A DNA stretch of 16,733 bases from Dehalococcoidia bacterium UBA3254 (GCA_002362735.1 DEUU01000383.1:1-16733), one strand, 5' to 3'; shown: positions 7,146 through 14,649, numbered from the stretch's first letter. The notes: generated from the sequence alone by a model not told the origin. Translations and numbers: made by a program.

Positions 7146-8411
7146 ATGGTCAGGAAACAGGATTCTTTACAAACCCGGGGGACTAAACCAATCATCTTCT
7201 ACGGTTATATCATCGCCATTGCTTCTTACCTAATATTGCTGGTAACGTATGGCATGCGTTTCAGCTATGGTATCTTTTTTACCCCCATGGCCGGCGAACT
7301 GGGTTGGAACAGCGCCACAACTTCTCTGGCTTTTTCTATTTCCATGATTGTTGAAGGTGTTTTCAATGTCTTCCTGGGAGCGATCACGGATAGATACGGA
7401 CCGCGCGTCGTACTAACGATATCCGGTATTCTGATGGGGACAGGATATTGCCTCATGTTTTTAGTCAACTCTACCTGGCAATTCTACCTGTTCTATGGGC
7501 TAATAATCGGCGCAGGAATGGGAGGAATTTTTGTCCCTTTAATTGCTGTTATTGCGAGATGGTTTTCCTCGAAAAGAGGCCTGATGACCGGGACAGTTAT
7601 GAGCGGAGCTGGTCTAGGGGTCATGATCTTCGCCCCGTTGTCCAACCGAATGATCGAGATCCTCAACTGGAAAGAGACCTTTCTTGTTATGGGAATTTTA
7701 TTGATTATAGTGATTACGGTAGCAGCGCAGTTTCTTAGAAGCAACCCTTCAGCAATGGGACTGGCTCCTGATGGCGAGGTAGTTTCAAAAACTCAAAACT
7801 CTATTCCATCCGGGTTTTCTTTAACAGAGGCTATTAGAAAATATCAACTCTGGTTTATTTTATTGATGTATTTCGTTTACGGTTTTTTTTCGACTTCCAT
7901 AAACGTACACCTCGTCCCGGACGCCATCGGAGTAGGAATATCCTCAGCCGTGGCTGCTACAATCCTGGCGACGATGGGCGGAATCCAGATTATCGGAAGA
8001 ATTGGACTGGGATTATTAGGTGATCGAATCGGCAATAAATTCATCTTCATCATTGGATTTATACTGGCAATCTTATCTCTATTCTGGGGTGTGTTTAACC
8101 ACACCACCTGGGCGTTCTTCGTATTCGCCATTTTCTTCGGCCTCGCTCAGGGTGGAATCAGCACGTCTCAATCCCCTTTGATCGCCGGGCTTTTCGGTCT
8201 GAAATCGCACGGATTAATTTTCGGATTTTGCGGTTTGGGATTTACGATCGGGTCTGCATTAGGTCCATTTCTGACAGGTCATTTTTACGATATCACCCAC
8301 AGTTATGATCTGGCTTTTATTATTTGCGCGATTACCAGCGCCGCCGGGCTTATTTTTACCTTATTCCTGAAGCCTCTGAAGAATAGAGCTTCAAAGGACC
8401 ATCAATTTTAA
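7146..8411 (+). CDS. MFS transporter, oxalate/formate antiporter or monocarboxylate-porter type
   Basis: 421 residues with about 12 hydrophobic segments in two six-helix halves, so an inner-membrane secondary carrier. The first 17 residues are polar and cytoplasmic. Loop 2-3 carries a motif A-like GAITDRYGPR (78-87). RWFSSKRGLMTG, followed by a Gly-rich helix, and the central loop with NPSAMGLAPDG are typical of the OxlT/monocarboxylate-porter branch of the MFS. The substrate is likely a small organic acid, but no residue seen here fixes it. The ATG at 7146 is the only usable start; the nearest purine-rich box (AAAGGA) is unusually far, about 17 nt upstream, so initiation may be weak. It follows asd by 113 nt and has a separate promoter. 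Confidence 0.9.
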   Translation: MVRKQDSLQTRGTKPIIFYGYIIAIASYLILLVTYGMRFSYGIFFTPMAGELGWNSATTSLAFSISMIVEGVFNVFLGAITDRYGPRVVLTISGILMGTGYCLMFLVNSTWQFYLFYGLIIGAGMGGIFVPLIAVIARWFSSKRGLMTGTVMSGAGLGVMIFAPLSNRMIEILNWKETFLVMGILLIIVITVAAQFLRSNPSAMGLAPDGEVVSKTQNSIPSGFSLTEAIRKYQLWFILLMYFVYGFFSTSINVHLVPDAIGVGISSAVAATILATMGGIQIIGRIGLGLLGDRIGNKFIFIIGFILAILSLFWGVFNHTTWAFFVFAIFFGLAQGGISTSQSPLIAGLFGLKSHGLIFGFCGLGFTIGSALGPFLTGHFYDITHSYDLAFIICAITSAAGLIFTLFLKPLKNRASKDHQF

Positions 8412-8514
8412 TTCTCAGAAAATGTTTATTCTTAATTATCGAGTTATATAATTCATTGAATTCAATCTAAGGAAACGGCGGGATGGGCCTCAATATTAAG
8501 GCGACGACTCCCGA

Positions 8515-9672
8515 TTAAAACAACTTGAAAAGTAACCGTAGTGGCGGAATTAGCGCATACTTGAGACTAACGTAAGTTTTTTCACCCCTTAATAACCGGC
8601 AAAAAGCATTCCAGACACGATCATTATCTTTTAATAGATTAAAGAAAAATGTTGGGGTAATTCTGTTCATTCTTTGAATCGTCCGCGCAGCTTTCAGCTC
8701 CGGCATTATCTCTGTATCTACAGCCTTTTCGTATTCTTTAAAATCTTCGCTTTCCCCGGAAAGGGCTTTCATAATATAGTCGACTGCCAGATGGGCACTC
8801 TTAAGACCGTAATAGATACCCTCGCCTGTAAGTGGATCGATTAATCCGGCAGCATCTCCAACGAGCAAAACCCTTTTATGGCATATTGGCATTCCGGGTT
8901 TGCGAATCGACATAAGATGGCCTTTTAAAAAATCACTATTAGCAGCGGTGCCAAGCTTATAGGATTGTACCAGACGCAGAACATAGGGTTTCAATCTTTT
9001 CGCTGTTCTAAACGAACCACCCGCGCCGACCGATACACAATTCTTTTTCGGGAAAACCCAGGAAAATCCGTCTCCAACGCCATAGTCCAGGCCGATCAGC
9101 CCGTCCCATTTCTGGAAGGTTTCCGAAGTCACTTCCATGTGCCCATTAATGGCTAAACCGTAGTGAAAACCTCCGCGTAAATGTAAAGAGCGCACAACTG
9201 TGCTATTGGCACCATCCGCCCCCACCAGAAACGGGCTGAAGAAGGTACCGTAACTGGTTTTGATTAGAACGCGGTCTCTTTCAAGTTCGATCTGTTTTAC
9301 TTCAATTCCATCTTCAATAGCGGCTCCTGCTTTACAAGCCTGATCAGACAACAAACGATCAAATTTCTCTCGCATTACGGTGTAAGCCAGAGGAGAGTTG
9401 TATCTTCTCACTTTTTTAGCGATCAGGTTGCGGCTTAAACGGGTCCCATAAATCACATTTTCAACAACATCGTCGAACTTGAAAGGCAACAGGGAACTGG
9501 CTCTAACGGTGATACCACCCGCACACACTTTACCGCGCGGAAGTTTCGCTTTTTCCAGAATGAGAACCTTTACTCCCCGTTTTACGAGCTCATAAGCCAG
9601 AACCGATCCAGAAGGTCCTGCCCCAACAATGGTAACATCGTAATGGTTTTCGAGATTACAATGCATCTTCAT
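8515..9672 (-). CDS. Geranylgeranyl-reductase-family FAD-dependent oxidoreductase
   Basis: About 385 residues of the p-hydroxybenzoate-hydroxylase-like flavoprotein fold. The Rossmann dinucleotide motif VGAGPSG is near the N-terminus, LPRGKVCAGG carries the Cys conserved in geranylgeranyl reductases, LVGADGANS is the second FAD contact, and GDAAGLIDPLTGEGIYYGL is the third. Family members saturate isoprenoid chains of lipids, quinones or chlorophyll, so a role in isoprenoid or membrane lipid reduction is likely, but the substrate is unknown. The C-terminus has a hydrophobic stretch and may contact the membrane. The frame is open to a TTG at 9723; the ATG at 9672 or the one at 9666 (GGA 6 nt upstream) gives the usual short lead-in to the FAD motif. 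It is convergent with the MFS gene; the 103-nt gap between them shows no strong terminator. Confidence 0.9.
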   Translation of the reverse strand: MKMHCNLENHYDVTIVGAGPSGSVLAYELVKRGVKVLILEKAKLPRGKVCAGGITVRASSLLPFKFDDVVENVIYGTRLSRNLIAKKVRRYNSPLAYTVMREKFDRLLSDQACKAGAAIEDGIEVKQIELERDRVLIKTSYGTFFSPFLVGADGANSTVVRSLHLRGGFHYGLAINGHMEVTSETFQKWDGLIGLDYGVGDGFSWVFPKKNCVSVGAGGSFRTAKRLKPYVLRLVQSYKLGTAANSDFLKGHLMSIRKPGMPICHKRVLLVGDAAGLIDPLTGEGIYYGLKSAHLAVDYIMKALSGESEDFKEYEKAVDTEIMPELKAARTIQRMNRITPTFFFNLLKDNDRVWNAFCRLLRGEKTYVSLKYALIPPLRLLFKLF

Positions 9673-9884
9673 TCCATTGTATGACAGGCGAAGAATGTTA
9701 TTCAATATAACCGTAATAGCCAAACATCAGAAGAATGGAATCACCTGTAATATCGGAATCAACGGATAAAATTACTATGAGGATCTCAGCGGCAAGTATT
9801 GCGACACCGATATTTCATGGGGAGTTAATGGAGAAACTCACTCTTAGACGCCTATTTTACCAAGGAAAAGTCGAGATATCTTTT

Positions 9885-10808
9885 TTAACTATCTTCCAGG
9901 CGTTTTTCGATCCGATTGACGATAAAAGTCAACATTCTACTGGGTTGTCCAGAAGGCTCAAGATCGGTATAGGGACTGGACATTTCCACGGTATATTTCC
10001 CATCGACAGCTTTTTGGTGAACAAAATCAAGCATGGACTGGAAATTGGAATTATTAGTCGCACTGGGGAACAGAGAAATGGCATCCAGGACGCGTAAAAT
10101 ACCGTATCGGGTGGCAGGATAACGCAGGCTTTGGTAGCGACGACCAACTCCAAAATATACGATTTGCGTTCCGGTGTCCCTCATCTCCCAATGTCTTAGC
10201 AATAAGTCAATTGCTCCATTAAACCGGGGATTGTCACGGTATTCTTTATATTGACCAAGCAACAACAAAATATTCAGATTATCCTGCGGGCAAGAGGGTT
10301 CAAACTGAAGAGGAGCGCCGATATCATGGTTCGGATTGCAGTACCATCCTCCGTCAAGACGCTGGCTTGATAACAGCAATTGAACAAACTTTTCAACATG
10401 GGGATCGTTTTGATAACCCATGCGAGCAACGGAAGATAACAAAATTGCTGACTTACAAAAATAACCAGGTTCCATACCAAATTCAGTGATGAAAGTACCT
10501 TTAGTAGATTGCGTTTGAAGGAAGCTATCAACTTCTGTATTTAATTTAATATCATTAATGGTCAATCCAAGATCTGCCAAAAAAAAGAGGTCCCAATAAG
10601 GATTTTCATATTCATCTGATGTCATGTAACCACTGCGTATGGCAGGAACCCCTCTTTGAGGGCTCTTTAACCGCTGAACAATGTGCTGGATGGAAGTATC
10701 GTCTAGAACGGTTTGAACATCAGGTCGGGAATCTAGAAGCTGAGACTCTACGGCAAACCTGATCCAGGCAGGACCTTCCAAAAGCCAATCGATAATCTTT
10801 GTGTCCAT
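9885..10808 (-). CDS. Alpha-alpha toroid protein (prenyltransferase/squalene-cyclase-like repeats), function unknown
   Basis: 307 residues, soluble, no signal peptide. QRLDGGW (149-155) is a QW-type repeat motif of the terpenoid cyclase/protein prenyltransferase alpha-alpha toroid fold, and short helical pairs flank it on both sides. The N-terminal WLLEGPAWIRFAVESQLL is typical of a group of Chloroflexota/Dehalococcoidia proteins often mislabelled 'nitrogen fixation protein NifH'; nothing here resembles NifH. No DXDD or DCTAE cyclase acid motif and no prenyltransferase zinc ligands are evident, so it may be a non-catalytic toroid. The ATG at 10808 has GGAAG 9 nt upstream. It is 161-213 nt from the geranylgeranyl-reductase-like gene, on the same strand, but has its own promoter. 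Confidence 0.75.
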   Translation of the reverse strand: MDTKIIDWLLEGPAWIRFAVESQLLDSRPDVQTVLDDTSIQHIVQRLKSPQRGVPAIRSGYMTSDEYENPYWDLFFLADLGLTINDIKLNTEVDSFLQTQSTKGTFITEFGMEPGYFCKSAILLSSVARMGYQNDPHVEKFVQLLLSSQRLDGGWYCNPNHDIGAPLQFEPSCPQDNLNILLLLGQYKEYRDNPRFNGAIDLLLRHWEMRDTGTQIVYFGVGRRYQSLRYPATRYGILRVLDAISLFPSATNNSNFQSMLDFVHQKAVDGKYTVEMSSPYTDLEPSGQPSRMLTFIVNRIEKRLEDS

Positions 10809-10839
10809 ACATCATTTCTTCCGAATTTATACTGTTAGA

Positions 10840-10868
10840 ATTGTAGCATGATTTTCGCATAGGGACAA
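10840..10868 (-). promoter_or_regulatory. Promoter of the toroid gene
   Basis: On the minus strand TTGTCC (10868-10863) is 17 bp from TACAAT (10845-10840, 5/6), with an extended TG one base before the -10. The -35 lies only 14 nt past the stop codon of the upstream PAC2 gene. The leader is about 25 nt. Confidence 0.55.
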
Positions 10869-10882
10869 TTTCGTTATCGATT

Positions 10883-11671
10883 TTAGGCTAATAGGTGCAT
10901 TTCTCGTTTTAAATGTTCTTCAACCTGCTTTATCAGTTTCAAGTTTTCATCTTCAGATAGCCTGAGATTGCCCTCTAATCTGGTCAAATAATCATCAATT
11001 TCAGGGGAAAGATTCCGCAGGTCATTGATCCTCATGTTTTGCCATTTTATGGCATTATCGATTTCACTGAGGTTTATGCCTAATCTAAAACGCTGATTAA
11101 TAAACTCCAGCAGTCTTTTTTCTGATTTGGGATCATCCACAGACATTAAATAAAATGGTACCGTGACCCAGAGATTAATTCCCCTTAGATTCCGCTTTTT
11201 GGCCGACCATAGCAAGAGCGAATTGAGAGCAGGTTTTTGTCCGGGCGGTGTTTCATAATTAATATTGCTTTCAATTTCATAGAGTTTCATATCTTCTTTT
11301 ACTTCCAGAGAACTAAAAGTACCGGTGAGTTGCCTGGGAACGATATGAAGTGAAGAAGATGCCATTCCGCCAATTGAATAGATATCCTTCACTTTGCAGT
11401 ACCGAACAGCAACGTCCAGGATTTGATTGATAAATTTGTATTGATCAAAAACAGGTGGGGCGCTTTTAAAAACAACCAGATTATAACGGTTACATGCGTA
11501 AAATTTACTCTCTGGAAATTGTACCAGGTCATCTTCAATAGCGACCCCGTTTAACGAAAAATACTTTAATGGCGTGATTTCATAAAACAAACTCCCTCCG
11601 ATCTTATTGATTATGAAGTCAGTAACAATATCCCCTAATCGTCCCGCGTCGCCACTCCATCCCACTATCAT
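10883..11671 (-). CDS. PAC2-family protein A
   Basis: 262 residues from the ATG at 11671. PAC2 (proteasome assembly chaperone 2-like) signatures: MIVGWSGDAGRLGD at the very start, IYSIGGMASSS in the centre, and NSLLLWSAKKRNLRGINLW followed by a VPFYL segment. The C-terminus (last 60 residues) is charged, helical and possibly coiled-coil. The frame stays open to 11815, but those 48 extra residues lie inside the 3' end of the upstream PAC2 gene and precede the family's normal first strand, so they are discarded. The gap to the upstream gene is then 34 nt, consistent with one transcript. Bacterial PAC2 proteins outside Actinobacteria have no settled function, and no proteasome genes are visible here. 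Confidence 0.83.
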   Translation of the reverse strand: MIVGWSGDAGRLGDIVTDFIINKIGGSLFYEITPLKYFSLNGVAIEDDLVQFPESKFYACNRYNLVVFKSAPPVFDQYKFINQILDVAVRYCKVKDIYSIGGMASSSLHIVPRQLTGTFSSLEVKEDMKLYEIESNINYETPPGQKPALNSLLLWSAKKRNLRGINLWVTVPFYLMSVDDPKSEKRLLEFINQRFRLGINLSEIDNAIKWQNMRINDLRNLSPEIDDYLTRLEGNLRLSEDENLKLIKQVEEHLKREMHLLA

Positions 11672-11705
11672 TGAAGAAGCTTCACACCCCTTCTTCCCGC
11701 CGTGA

Positions 11706-12617
11706 TCAGGAGGCTCTTTCGTCTCCTTTGCTCCCCTTAAAAAGCTCATCCAAATGCTCCTTGAGCCACATCTCATCTTCCTCGGTAATAGTTTCTGGGC
11801 CAGGCGTCCGACCAAGTTTTCTCTGTTCTATTTTATCTTTAATTTCGGGAGGCAATCGATCATAAATTCCCGTAATGATTTCATCTACTTGCTGAGACAT
11901 TTCATCCAGCTGGCTGTAATCAAGGTCAATTTTCAAAATTCTGCTAAAAATTTCCAAAATGGAAATGGAAGCCCTCGGATATGGAAAAGGTACTCCTGAG
12001 AGATAGTCCGGGATTTCTCCCATCAGACAGACAGCTTCAAAACCGCGTTTCTTGGCAAGGCCCAGCAATAATCCATTTAAACCCGTAATACTACCGCGTT
12101 CGCTTCTGCCTTCTATGTCACTCATCAGAATAGTGTTATTATAGGCCTTGATTTCTTTCGTCAGGCTTTCCTTACTGGTAACGACCCATACTCTGGGTTT
12201 AAACTCGTGGTGAGTAAAAGAAACAGCCGCTCCCGAGGTATATACTCTACGGCAGCCAAATCTTTCTGCGACGTTCAGTACCAGATTCGCCATCTCATAA
12301 GCTTTTTCTCCTTCGGCATAGACTTTTTCAGTCTCGACGGGTTGCTCCTCTCCAACGAAGAATATCAGATCCTTTTTGTGCAGAATTTTGTAATAGAATT
12401 TATTGAATGGAAAGCTTAACTCTTCCAGGACTCCAGAGTTAATCGTGACACTCTTCGGGTAGAAAAAATCCCAGGGCTCGATCTCACCCATCTCCTCGGC
12501 TTCTATCTGCCCTCGCAGAGTGTTAATGGCGATGATGCCGATATTTCCGATGCCTGGCCAACAGGCAATCAAATCCGGACCTTCCAACCTGGGCTCTTTG
12601 AATAATACTATACCCAA
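11706..12617 (-). CDS. PAC2-family protein B
   Basis: 303 residues. It has the PAC2 architecture: ACWPGIGNIGIIAINTL near the N-terminus, VYTSGAAVSFTHHE in the middle, and GLNGLLLGLAKKRGFEAVCLMGEIPDYL. Its C-terminal 60 residues are charged and helical, ending about 20 residues after MWLKEHLDELF. Initiation is at a TTG (12617); a G-rich GGAGGGGGG box lies 8-14 nt upstream and no in-frame ATG occurs before the conserved core. It is the first gene of a two-gene unit with PAC2 A. The two share fold but are clearly divergent, which suggests a heteromeric pair, as for eukaryotic PAC1-PAC2; that is inference. A good promoter sits 30-60 nt upstream. Confidence 0.87.
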   Translation of the reverse strand: MGIVLFKEPRLEGPDLIACWPGIGNIGIIAINTLRGQIEAEEMGEIEPWDFFYPKSVTINSGVLEELSFPFNKFYYKILHKKDLIFFVGEEQPVETEKVYAEGEKAYEMANLVLNVAERFGCRRVYTSGAAVSFTHHEFKPRVWVVTSKESLTKEIKAYNNTILMSDIEGRSERGSITGLNGLLLGLAKKRGFEAVCLMGEIPDYLSGVPFPYPRASISILEIFSRILKIDLDYSQLDEMSQQVDEIITGIYDRLPPEIKDKIEQRKLGRTPGPETITEEDEMWLKEHLDELFKGSKGDERAS

Positions 12618-12648
12618 CTATCGCACCCCCCTCCACCCTATATTTGTC

Positions 12649-12677
12649 ATTCTATATATTCATTTGCTAAACGACAA
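12649..12677 (-). promoter_or_regulatory. Promoter of the PAC2 B-A unit
   Basis: On the minus strand TTGTCG (12677-12672, 4/6) is 17 bp from TAGAAT (12654-12649, 5/6). The predicted start is near 12642, about 25 nt before the TTG start codon. Confidence 0.55.
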
Positions 12678-12718
12678 GGCTATTGTACTTATTTCCAATG
12701 AGTTAATTAATCATAACC

Positions 12719-12747
12719 TTGTGATGACTATTCCGATGTTTTAGAAT
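12719..12747 (+). promoter_or_regulatory. Promoter of the creatininase remnant
   Basis: TTGTGA (12719-12724, 4/6) is 17 bp from TAGAAT (12742-12747, 5/6). The start would be near 12754, about 25 nt before the ATG. The promoter looks intact although its gene is broken. Confidence 0.5.
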
Positions 12748-12778
12748 TTATGTAGAGGGCACTGAGAGTCTGATAGAA

Positions 12779-12970
12779 ATGGACAAAATGACATGGGAAG
12801 ACATCGATAAGCTCGATAGATCCATAACCCTCGTTTTTTTACCCATCAGCCCTATCGAAGAACATGGTCCGCATCTATCTCTGGGTACAGATTTTTATGG
12901 TGCTCTGGACCTCACAAGAATGGCTCTTGAGATATTAGCCAGGCGTTGGATATTCTTTGTTCATCTTTAA
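12779..12970 (+). pseudogene. N-terminal stump of a creatininase-family gene
   Basis: 63 codons that match only the first quarter of creatininase/creatinine amidohydrolase-family enzymes, which are usually about 230-260 residues long. MTWEDIDKLD is followed by LPISPIEEHGPHLSLGTD, the family's metal-binding block: E27, H29 and D38 align with the first three metal ligands of creatininase (E34, H36, D45). The remaining ligands and the rest of the fold are absent. After ILARR the frame runs into unrelated codons and a TAA at 12968-12970. The next codon on the other strand is the stop of a second broken gene, so a deletion that removed the middle of two convergent genes is the likely cause. The promoter is still recognisable. 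Confidence 0.75.
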
Positions 12971-13272
12971 TTACTTGTGATGGATAAGGAGGGGTATAAT
13001 ATATAAATTTATAACCCAGGAAGCCACCAGGCGCCTTTGAAACAAATTAATGGAGAGGTAGATAAAAAGAAATCCCAGACTATGGATAACGAATTGCTGT
13101 AATGATAAAAACCGAAAGGAGCAACGAGGCCAAATAGTCTTGGCCTGCTCGAAAATTGAGTGAATAGTACAACAAAAACGCTGATAAGGCCGTTAAAAAA
13201 GGCGCTGGTGCTTACCAGCCACACCGCCCAATTTGCAATAAACCTGGATTGTAACCACTCAGTCTCTATACT
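12971..13272 (-). pseudogene. Frameshifted N-terminal remnant of an MprF/LPG-synthetase-like membrane protein
   Basis: A minus-strand reading frame open from about 13272 encodes a membrane segment (FIANWAVWLVSTSAFFNG) and SRPRLFGLVAPFGFYH, the pattern of the N-terminal membrane part of lysylphosphatidylglycerol-synthetase-like (MprF/DUF2156) proteins. At about 13077 the frame breaks. Moving to another frame continues the family pattern as GFLFIYLSINLFQRRLVASW up to a TAA at 12971-12973. One lost base (GTC-TGG for GTC-nTG-G) explains the shift. The rest of the protein, including its catalytic domain, is missing, and no start codon precedes the first helix. Family assignment rests on pattern only; another two-helix membrane domain is possible. 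It abuts the creatininase stump. Confidence 0.55.
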
Positions 13273-13302
13273 TTAACGATAAATCATATTGTATAGAAAG
13301 AA

Positions 13303-13467
13303 TTATTCGTTTTTACTGTGCTTCCAGTTCAGTCCTTCTTTTTGCCAGATCACAGAATCACATTTGATGCAACTGAACTGGCTTTTCACACCGGTCTGCT
13401 GCAGCTTGACCCTCATCAATTTCTGGCATTTAGGGCAATACACTTTTTTTACAGTTAATTTTACCAA
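13303..13467 (-). CDS. 54-residue zinc-ribbon protein
   Basis: The minus strand encodes a short complete gene from TTG (13467) to TAA (13303). Two CxxC pairs, CPKC (11-14) and CIKC (33-36), separated by an 18-residue basic loop, form a one-zinc ribbon. The remainder is basic and ends SKNE. AAAGGG lies 9 nt upstream of the TTG, and a TATAAT element sits 50-60 nt upstream. It is below usual ORF length cut-offs. It is directly upstream of, and co-oriented with, the MprF-like remnant (30 nt gap). Function is unknown; a nucleic-acid or protein contact role is typical for stand-alone ribbons of this kind. The gene contains a 10-bp perfect inverted repeat. Confidence 0.72.
   Translation of the reverse strand: MVKLTVKKVYCPKCQKLMRVKLQQTGVKSQFSCIKCDSVIWQKEGLNWKHSKNE
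13324..13381. repeat. 10-bp inverted repeat inside the zinc-ribbon gene
   Basis: CCAGTTCAGT (13324-13333) and ACTGAACTGG (13372-13381) are exact reverse complements with a 38-nt loop, within the 3' half of the zinc-ribbon gene. It could fold in the mRNA. It may be chance or a weak regulatory fold. Confidence 0.4.
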
Positions 13468-13520
13468 GTAAATAATCCCTTTCCTTCTTCTATTTTATGA
13501 TAAGATCATCATTATTCTAT

Positions 13521-13550
13521 ATTATATGATGGTATCACTTTCACAAGCAA
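13521..13550 (-). promoter_or_regulatory. Candidate promoter for the zinc-ribbon gene
   Basis: On the minus strand TTGCTT (13550-13545) is 18 bp from a perfect TATAAT (13526-13521). The start would be near 13514, giving a leader of about 47 nt. The surrounding DNA is AT-rich, so chance matches are possible. Confidence 0.35.
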
Positions 13551-13579
13551 TCCTCAATAGATATTACCACCCTCCGGTT

Positions 13580-13617
13580 CAAAGAATAATAAAATAGCCC
13601 GAAGCTGCTTCCCGGCT
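13580..13617 (-). terminator. Rho-independent terminator of the MBL-sirtuin-PAC2 unit
   Basis: On the minus strand an interrupted GC-rich hairpin (AGCC/GGCT outer stem and AAG/CTT inner stem, 3-nt loop, 13617-13596) is followed by ATTTTATTATTCTTT. It lies about 150 nt after the stop codon of PAC2 C, in the correct orientation to end that operon. Confidence 0.55.
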
Positions 13618-13644
13618 TGCTCTAACATGTTTCACCGATATAAT
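13617..13644 (+). promoter_or_regulatory. Candidate plus-strand promoter before the 39-codon ORF
   Basis: TTGCTC (13617-13622) is 16 bp from a perfect TATAAT (13639-13644). It abuts the terminator hairpin of the opposite strand. The predicted start near 13651 leaves about 7 nt before the ATG at 13658. Confidence 0.35.
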
Positions 13645-13657
13645 AGATCTTATTTGT

Positions 13658-13777
13658 ATGAAAGTAATTAAAGCCGGTAACAAAAATAATGACGAAGACA
13701 ACTCACGAAAAGATTGGAAATACTTTAAAGTTGTTCCAATGTTCAAATATCTGCACCGATTTAAAAGTCAGGTTTGA
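13658..13777 (+). CDS. Tentative 39-codon ORF, unknown
   Basis: ATG at 13658 to TGA at 13777 gives 39 residues, rich in Lys, Asn and Asp, without Cys or a hydrophobic segment (begins MKVIKAGNKNND, centre KDWKYFKVVPMFKYL). It is listed because a TTGCTC/TATAAT promoter precedes it, in the otherwise gene-free DNA between the zinc-ribbon gene and PAC2 C. There is no ribosome site, and its last 10 bases overlap the end of PAC2 C on the other strand. It may be spurious, a small protein or a remnant of a lost gene. Confidence 0.22.
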   Translation: MKVIKAGNKNNDEDNSRKDWKYFKVVPMFKYLHRFKSQV

Positions 13778-14649
13778 GAATCCCGAAATAAATCTTCGAT
13801 CTCTTTCACAATGTTTTTATTTATAGACCGCTGGTTATCAGGATTCCCCTTATGATACTCAGATTCAAGAGTTTTCAGATATCCCTGCAGTTCCGGTTTT
13901 TTTTCAATGGCTTCGTTTATTTGGTTCGCCAGATATTCACTGTCTTTTTTCGCAATTTCAAGGTCTATTTTCAAACCCAACAGCCCGGATAATTTGAGCA
14001 TAATGTCATAGCAGGCTATAAAATTCGTTACTTGTATGTAGTGGGGAGTGTGGGCCCAGAGGCTGATCACAGGAATATCTTTTTTCGCGGCTTCCACCAT
14101 GAGGAAAGTATTGATACTGGTAGGCCCCTTATAACTAACAAGCTCTATCCCCTGTTCTTCAACTTCAGCTTTCAAATCGGAATGACTTACTACCCCGGTA
14201 ATGCGCGTGGAAACGGTATGAGGTATCGCATCAAAGGCCCCTCCCAGAGTGACTATTTTTTCAACCTGGTATTCCTGAATCAGGTTCAGAATTATCTCTG
14301 AATATTCACTCCAACCATGCTCTGGTTCAGGTCCCTGAACAAATATTATGTCATGTTCTCCTGGTTCAGCCTTATGATACCAAAAATTAGTCGTCACCAT
14401 GCTATAGGACTGGATCAGCCCATTTTCAATATTTACTACCGGACGCTTATTTTCGGACCCGGCACTCTGATAGATATAAAATTTATCTGGTTTGATCTCT
14501 GCGAATAACACGGATTCAAATCTGCTAAGTAAATACCATAACACGCTCGAAGGGACCTCACCGGCATTTCCCCAACCTGACAACGCCAGGATCAGAAACG
14601 GTTTAGAAGGGACAGGTTTTTCGTGCCATATTAAATTCTCACTTTCCAT
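13768..14649 (-). CDS. PAC2-family protein C
   Basis: 293 residues with the complete PAC2 signature: ILALSGWGNAGEVPSSVLWYL (about 20-40, where GWGNAG is the hallmark), IVTLGGAFDAIPHTVSTRITGV in the centre, and GPTSINTFLMVEAAKK with VISLWAHTPHYIQV. It is closest in pattern to the actinobacterial PAC2-type proteins. The C-terminal 80 residues are charged helices. The ATG at 14649 is 10 nt after the sirtuin stop; the ribosome site is poor, which suggests translational coupling. It is the last gene of the MBL > sirtuin > PAC2 unit and is followed by a terminator. It is more distant from PAC2 A and B than those are from each other in layout, so it is not a fresh duplicate. Function in bacteria is not settled. 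Confidence 0.9.
   Translation of the reverse strand: MESENLIWHEKPVPSKPFLILALSGWGNAGEVPSSVLWYLLSRFESVLFAEIKPDKFYIYQSAGSENKRPVVNIENGLIQSYSMVTTNFWYHKAEPGEHDIIFVQGPEPEHGWSEYSEIILNLIQEYQVEKIVTLGGAFDAIPHTVSTRITGVVSHSDLKAEVEEQGIELVSYKGPTSINTFLMVEAAKKDIPVISLWAHTPHYIQVTNFIACYDIMLKLSGLLGLKIDLEIAKKDSEYLANQINEAIEKKPELQGYLKTLESEYHKGNPDNQRSINKNIVKEIEDLFRDSQT

Noticed and set aside
9735..10097. 120-codon plus-strand ORF
   Set aside because: Mostly antisense to the toroid gene, no ribosome site and no family pattern; a shadow frame.
9885..10808. Annotation as nitrogen fixation protein NifH
   Set aside because: There is no P-loop (GKGGIGKS-type) or Cys ligand pattern; the QW motif and helical repeats indicate a toroid fold.
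11672..11815. 48-residue N-terminal extension of PAC2 A overlapping PAC2 B
   Set aside because: It lies inside PAC2 B, is Arg/Lys-rich shadow sequence, and the PAC2 core begins at the ATG at 11671.
12991..13017. GGGTATAA...TTATAACCC imperfect inverted repeat
   Set aside because: AT-rich with a bulge, inside the fused stumps; no evidence of function, and it may reflect the deletion junction.
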